Below, in pieces: positions 59,340 to 64,000 of a stretch of 64,000 nucleotides of DNA (position 1 is its first letter; each line of letters opens with the position of its first letter). A program made the translations under genes and the position numbers. Origin of the DNA: Monarcha castaneiventris obscurior (lineage: Eukaryota; Chordata; Aves; Passeriformes; Monarchidae); NCBI GenBank assembly GCA_026261815.1, contig JAMPIT010000566.1, positions 26,933,001-26,997,000 of the forward strand, given 5' to 3'. The notes below the pieces were generated by a model that saw only the letters and a program-made list of their open reading frames with translations, was not told the DNA's origin and did not search any database.

Positions 59340-59612
59340 GTGGAATAGACTAGAATATTTCAGTTGGAAAGGAACTATAACAATCATTCAGTCCAATGTC
59401 CTGACCAATTCAGGGCTGATCAACAGCTTAAACATGCTGTTAAGGACATTGTCCAAATACTTCTTAAACACTGACAGGCTTGGAACATTGACCATCTCTA
59501 TAGGAAGCCTGTTTCAGGGTTTATCCACTCTCTGGGAAGAAAAATGGTTGCTGGTACCCAGTCTAAACCTCATCTGACACAGGTTTGAACCATTCCCATG
59601 AACTGAATCCAG
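59340..59612 (-). mobile_element. Old CR1-like LINE fragment
   Basis: Plus strand runs 'agaatatttcagttggaaag' ... 'cattcagtccaatgtcctgac' ... 'gaccatctctataggaagcc' ... 'cagtctaaacctcat', the reverse complement of an older CR1 subfamily's 3' region. Diverged and non-coding. Confidence 0.75.
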
Positions 59613-60885
59613 GGCCAGGTGGCTCGAGTTCTACTGGTATTATTAAAGACTGAGGGAGAAAAACCCCCAAACCTGCATTTTATGCCTCTAGTTTTATTCC
59701 TTTCCTATTTGTTACATGACCATCTTCAACCAGTGTTGGTCCAATGTTTTCTGCAGACCCCCCTCTTGATATTAAAAACCTCAAAAAAGCCCTTCTTGTT
59801 ATCCCACCCAAAACCGGCCATGGCTCTGCAACTTCTTGTGAAGCCGGACCTGACTTCCAGAGATGATTGCAGAAGGATTGACATTAAATCTGAAGATTTT
59901 TAATAAGTATGTGAATATGTGGAAGCAAAGGCAGCTAGTAGTATGCAACCAATACTACACTGCAGTAAAGGGAAAAGATCAATGTTGTTTGAGAAAGATA
60001 CTCTGGAGAGGTAAAACAAATTACTATGTTCATATTAAGGTTCATCTGGTAAAAGAGATGTGATTTTTCTTCTGAGAAAATATTTAAAAATGCATCAATG
60101 CAATTTCTTCTGTGTGGGAGTAACTATAAATGTCTCCTAATGGATATACTGACACAGTGTTAAAATGCACATATAACAGTTAAAATCATCCTTTCCAGTG
60201 ATGATATGTGTATGCAAAAGCACATAGTCATAGGAAGATAATAGATAGAAAGATAATTATGATTCATATGAACATGGAGCACCACTGTATCGCATATTGC
60301 ATGATGCTGAAAGATAATTAGTCCAGCGAGAAATTTTAATATGGATTAAATGTGCTGAAAGAAGTACTTTGTTTCAAAAGTAGAGAATGAAGACTGGATG
60401 TTCTTTGCCAAAATCCCATTAATCTTCTGAAGGTCAGTGGATATATACCTCCATCTTGCAAAAGCCCCTCTAAGAGACTCAGACTAAATATGTCTTGGGG
60501 GTTTAAGCAAAGACAAGAGAGAAACATAGTTATAATCTGACACCCAGAACAGAGAATATATTATTAACATACACAAGTATAAAGAAATATTAGAGGATAA
60601 AGTTAAGGAAAGAAAGATTTAATCTGAAAAACAAATTCTATTTCCAGATAGTACTTGCTGATATGTGAGAGATAAGGAAGACTTTTAATCCTCCACTCTA
60701 TTAAATTCCAGTAGGAAAAAAAAAATCCTTCTGTAGCAAAAAAAAAGTCTTAAATACTGTAATAGGTCTTTCCTACCTCTAACTTTTCTAACAATTTTGT
60801 GACTAAATCCTATATTAGGAATACTATTTTAGTTGTATTCATATGGCAGCTACTCAGAAAACTGAATTAAATGATTCATTCCCCT
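59613..60885. other. AT-rich DNA without recognised genes
   Basis: ORFs at 59619-59903 and 60336-60527 have no recognisable domain. Confidence 0.4.
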
Positions 60886-60972
60886 CTATGGCAGAGAGGT
60901 TGGAACCAGATGATCTTTCAGGTCCATTCCAACTCAAACCATTCTATAATTCTATGATTCTATGATTTTTAT
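60886..60972 (+). mobile_element. CR1 LINE 3'-terminal fragment
   Basis: 'gaaccagatgatctttcagg' and 'tccattccaactcaaacc' followed by tail ATTCTATAATTCTATGATTC. A short 5'-truncated copy. Confidence 0.88.
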
Positions 60973-63900
60973 GATTTCTAACTGTATAAATGGATTAGTA
61001 TCAGGTTGCATCTGTAGCAGGACACTCTGCCTAAGCAGTGCAAACTGTCTTGTTTACAAGTTATGGCTTGAGCAAGGAGTGTCTGCTGACCAGCAATAAG
61101 ATAGAACAAAAATGATCCCCTGTTTTAGTGCTGAAGAATGGTGTGACCAGTTTGACCAAACTGTCAGATGTATTGCACATACAGGACGTGCAAGGCAGAC
61201 CTCCCTGACTGAGGCTGGAAACAGAAGGGATGTGCAGGCCCTGATATGAAGTGAGAGTCAGAAATGTTGAGCAGAAGAAGCCATAGCATAGATAACACCT
61301 TTTTCAGCTGCAGAAAAATTTTTACTGAATAAGCCTGACAACATATAATCCTGAAATGTGTATGGCTGACATTCAAACACCATTCTATAAAACACCATTG
61401 CTGCATGGTGAGGACTTCTAGCTTACCTCTCTAAGATGTCTGAAAATCCTTCCCTCGAGTGGGGACGGCCCTCAAGGTTACTTCTCAAGGCCAAGCAAAA
61501 GAGTTTTACCCACAGTTGATCACATAGGTGAGTAATATCAGTCTCTACTTATTAATTGTTTTGCTAGCTTTAACATAACTGCTCCAATATAGTTTCTTTA
61601 ATATATTTGCTTCAATATTTCTTCAGAAATTGTGCACTATACCAGTAGTTACAACAACCAGTAGTTACAACTGTCCATACTGTGTAGTAAATAATCCTTA
61701 TTAAGGTCTTTTGTCTAAACATTATCACTCAATGGTAATCAATTTAAATAAATAATTGTATTTATATAAATATATTTGATTTTTCATCCTTAATCCACTG
61801 AGATGAAGTTTTTTAAAGGTTCAATTGCATCAATATAATCTTTTAAACATAAATAATTGACTAAGTCTGGAGCTAAGATTGGATCCAGCCACACCTAGAC
61901 TCCTCTCTGAGGAGCAGTTTAGAAAGCAAGGGAGTATTTTCTGCAGCTTGTGACACAGCCGGAGGGTTTCTCTAATAAATTTGTCTGATGCTCCCATTCT
62001 GTCCATGAGAGCACATACAGTTACAATATTATTAACTGAAAGGCATCCCTATTCCAATATTGTTTTATACAAAAGTTAAAGAATTTATTTTATTACTGTT
62101 ATTCTTATGGTCAGGATTTCTGCTATTTTTGAAGTTAAGAGGATTTTCTTTATGTATTCTGCTTATTTGCATGGTTAAAGCTGTGGTATAAACTTTCTGT
62201 CCCTGCTTCTAAGCATTGCCACATTTTTATGCACAACAATTTGATGAACATTCATGAGCAGCAGCTAGTTAGGAATATATAAAGAACAGACTATTTTAAG
62301 TGCAACAGAAGTCAAATTTGAAGTCTTGGAGTAGGGAAATTCAGATCTTTTAGCTCAATTCATAGCTTCACTCTTCTCCTTTTGAAGGACTGTGAGTCTT
62401 AAGGAATGCAGGAGAGCTGTCTTTGTACCCTTTTCTATCGGCGGTGTGTGTCAGTATGGGTACTCTTTAGTTTTCTGTGGGAATAGATCAATGGTCTGAA
62501 AAATGTGATTGCTGTAAGAACATGTGCCACCATCGCTGGTGGTAAGTGTAGTAACTTGGACAGTAGCACTTGTTGCAACTTGAACAGTAATTTGTTAACC
62601 CAAATATGAAGTCTTTGGCTATGCTTATATCCTGAATAAATGAGCCTTTAGTTTATCAATGGAATCATCACAAAAAGAATTATTTGGATAGAGATTTTCC
62701 ACATTCTTCTTGACTGTGCTAAAAAACTCCTAGGAAGTTTTTTAATTGACATGGCATTGCATTGAATTGTTATCTTGTATATTAAAAATATGTTGATATT
62801 ACTCACTTTGTACTTTGAACCCTTAAAATGAAAGCTTTGTTTATTTTTTCATTTATATTTTCCTTTGTAATAAATCTCTTTCACCGACTGCAGTAAATGA
62901 CACAGGCCTCTCTATGAGACAAAGTAATTACAAATGAACTTAGCCCAGTGACTAAGTCATATTTTCATCTGCTCTCTATCATTATCAGAGGTTGTAAGGC
63001 ATTACCGGTAGGTCACATCATTTTTTGCCCAGCTGTACCACTGCAAGAACAACATAGAAACTCAATAAGCAATTTTCAGCCAAGCTGAGTGACGTGTAGC
63101 AAAGTTTGGGAAAGGTATATATTGTATATTCCATAAGTCAAACAGCCAGTTTTGCAAGGATGACAAGCAGAAGACTCTGTGTCTCAGAAATGTAAGCAAT
63201 TCCTCACAGAGTGCATTGATTCAGAGAGTCAAAGGGCAAAATGGAACTCCAGTTTCCATTAAATCTGATCATCTGTATCCTATAGGCTGCTAGGCATGCC
63301 ATAGGTCTCTTCCTAGAAATAGGGCAGTGCTTAAAAATGTGCAAAATCCAAATACTTATAAAAAGATAAAACAACGCATTTATGATTTTTTTTTAGTTTT
63401 GAATAAATAAGAATCCATCAGAAGTAATGTCTTTACTCTGAAAATTTTCCATATAAACTAAACATTGTGAACATTTATGTCCATGATTTTTCAGCAGAAA
63501 AAACCAAAGGTTTAAGTACCTTATCAGATTCAAAAACACTGTGTTATTGGCATTCCTATACAAAAGCTTGTTTTGTTTTGTTTTTTCCTGATGAAATGCC
63601 TCCATGCTCTAGAAAGAAGAATTTTGTAACACAGGAGAGAAAGCTTTGGTGCTACTGTCAACTCTGATGAAGGAGAATAAGGGATTTCACCTTCAAAGCC
63701 AAGAGAGAAATGAATAGGTAGTGATAGCAAGGATAAATGAGAAGCCAATGCAGTCACACAAACACTCATCCTAAGAGGTCTGACAGAAGCTATTAGGATT
63801 CACCCCATAGTTCTCATTTTCACATTAGCAGGGTGAGTGAGCAACAAAGGCTATCGATGCAGCCTCTGGGCATGGGCTTCACCAACAGCACATCATGTGT

Positions 63901-64000
63901 TATGAATTACCATTGTGATGGCTTTGATGTGAATTCCAATAAAATATATTGCAAAAAATAACTCAGGGGGTGTGTGCGTGTGTATGTGCATCTGCTCCCT
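60973..64000. other. AT-rich DNA without recognised genes
   Basis: A 16-bp near-tandem repeat (CCAGTAGTTACAAC) at about 61641-61672 and short homopolymers; no gene or repeat family recognised to the window end. Confidence 0.4.

Overview
The window is vertebrate, almost certainly avian, nuclear DNA. It is AT-rich, has no prokaryotic-style gene packing, and carries nine CR1-type LINE pieces; those that keep the 3' end finish in ATTCTATG/ATTCT-type tails. Several LTRs of the kinds seen in bird genomes are present. I recognise no host protein-coding exon, tRNA, rRNA or CRISPR array. The background looks like intergenic or intronic DNA colonised by retroelements. Every call comes from reading the sequence; no database was searched.

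The centre (23839-34130) is a nested pair of LTR elements. The outer one is an old LTR of about 1.94 kb. It has 11-bp perfect terminal inverted repeats (TGTAGTGGGTT at 23844, AACCCACTACA ending at 34125) and a 5-bp target duplication AATAG. A minus-strand TATA box and AATAAA show that it is read on the minus strand. Its U3 holds 17 copies of a 45/43-bp repeat, each with a YY1-like box (GCCGCCATGTTG or a close variant). Inside the third unit sits an 8,332-bp provirus on the plus strand (24693-33024). It has two 553-bp LTRs and a 6-bp target duplication GTTGTA. Removing the provirus and one target copy restores the 45-bp period exactly.

The provirus reads LTR - near-match lysine-tRNA primer site - gag - pro - pol - env - polypurine tract - LTR. 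gag, pro and pol lie in three successive -1 frames, as in betaretroviruses. Each junction has a slippery heptamer touching the stop codon (GGGAAAC then TAG; GGATTTT then TAA) and a predicted H-type pseudoknot downstream. pro begins with a degenerate dUTPase-like segment. The envelope is of a different kind: it has an internal fusion loop between two cysteines and a CX6CC motif, as in alpharetroviruses. The element is therefore a mosaic class II retrovirus. gag has one frameshift and pol has two in-frame amber stops. env is open for 510 codons, and its last 39 codons lie inside the 3' LTR. The LTRs differ at 5 of 553 sites, so the insertion is young.

Flanks: three further solo LTRs with target duplications lie at 36618-37164 (plus), 50000-50672 (minus) and 57614-58053 (minus). 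There are CR1 pieces, an expanded (TATTC)n array on a CR1 tail (20141-20227), two short tandem duplications (14956-15140 and 19727-19854) and an isolated GC/CpG-rich patch (5280-5830). The remaining sequence shows nothing I can name.
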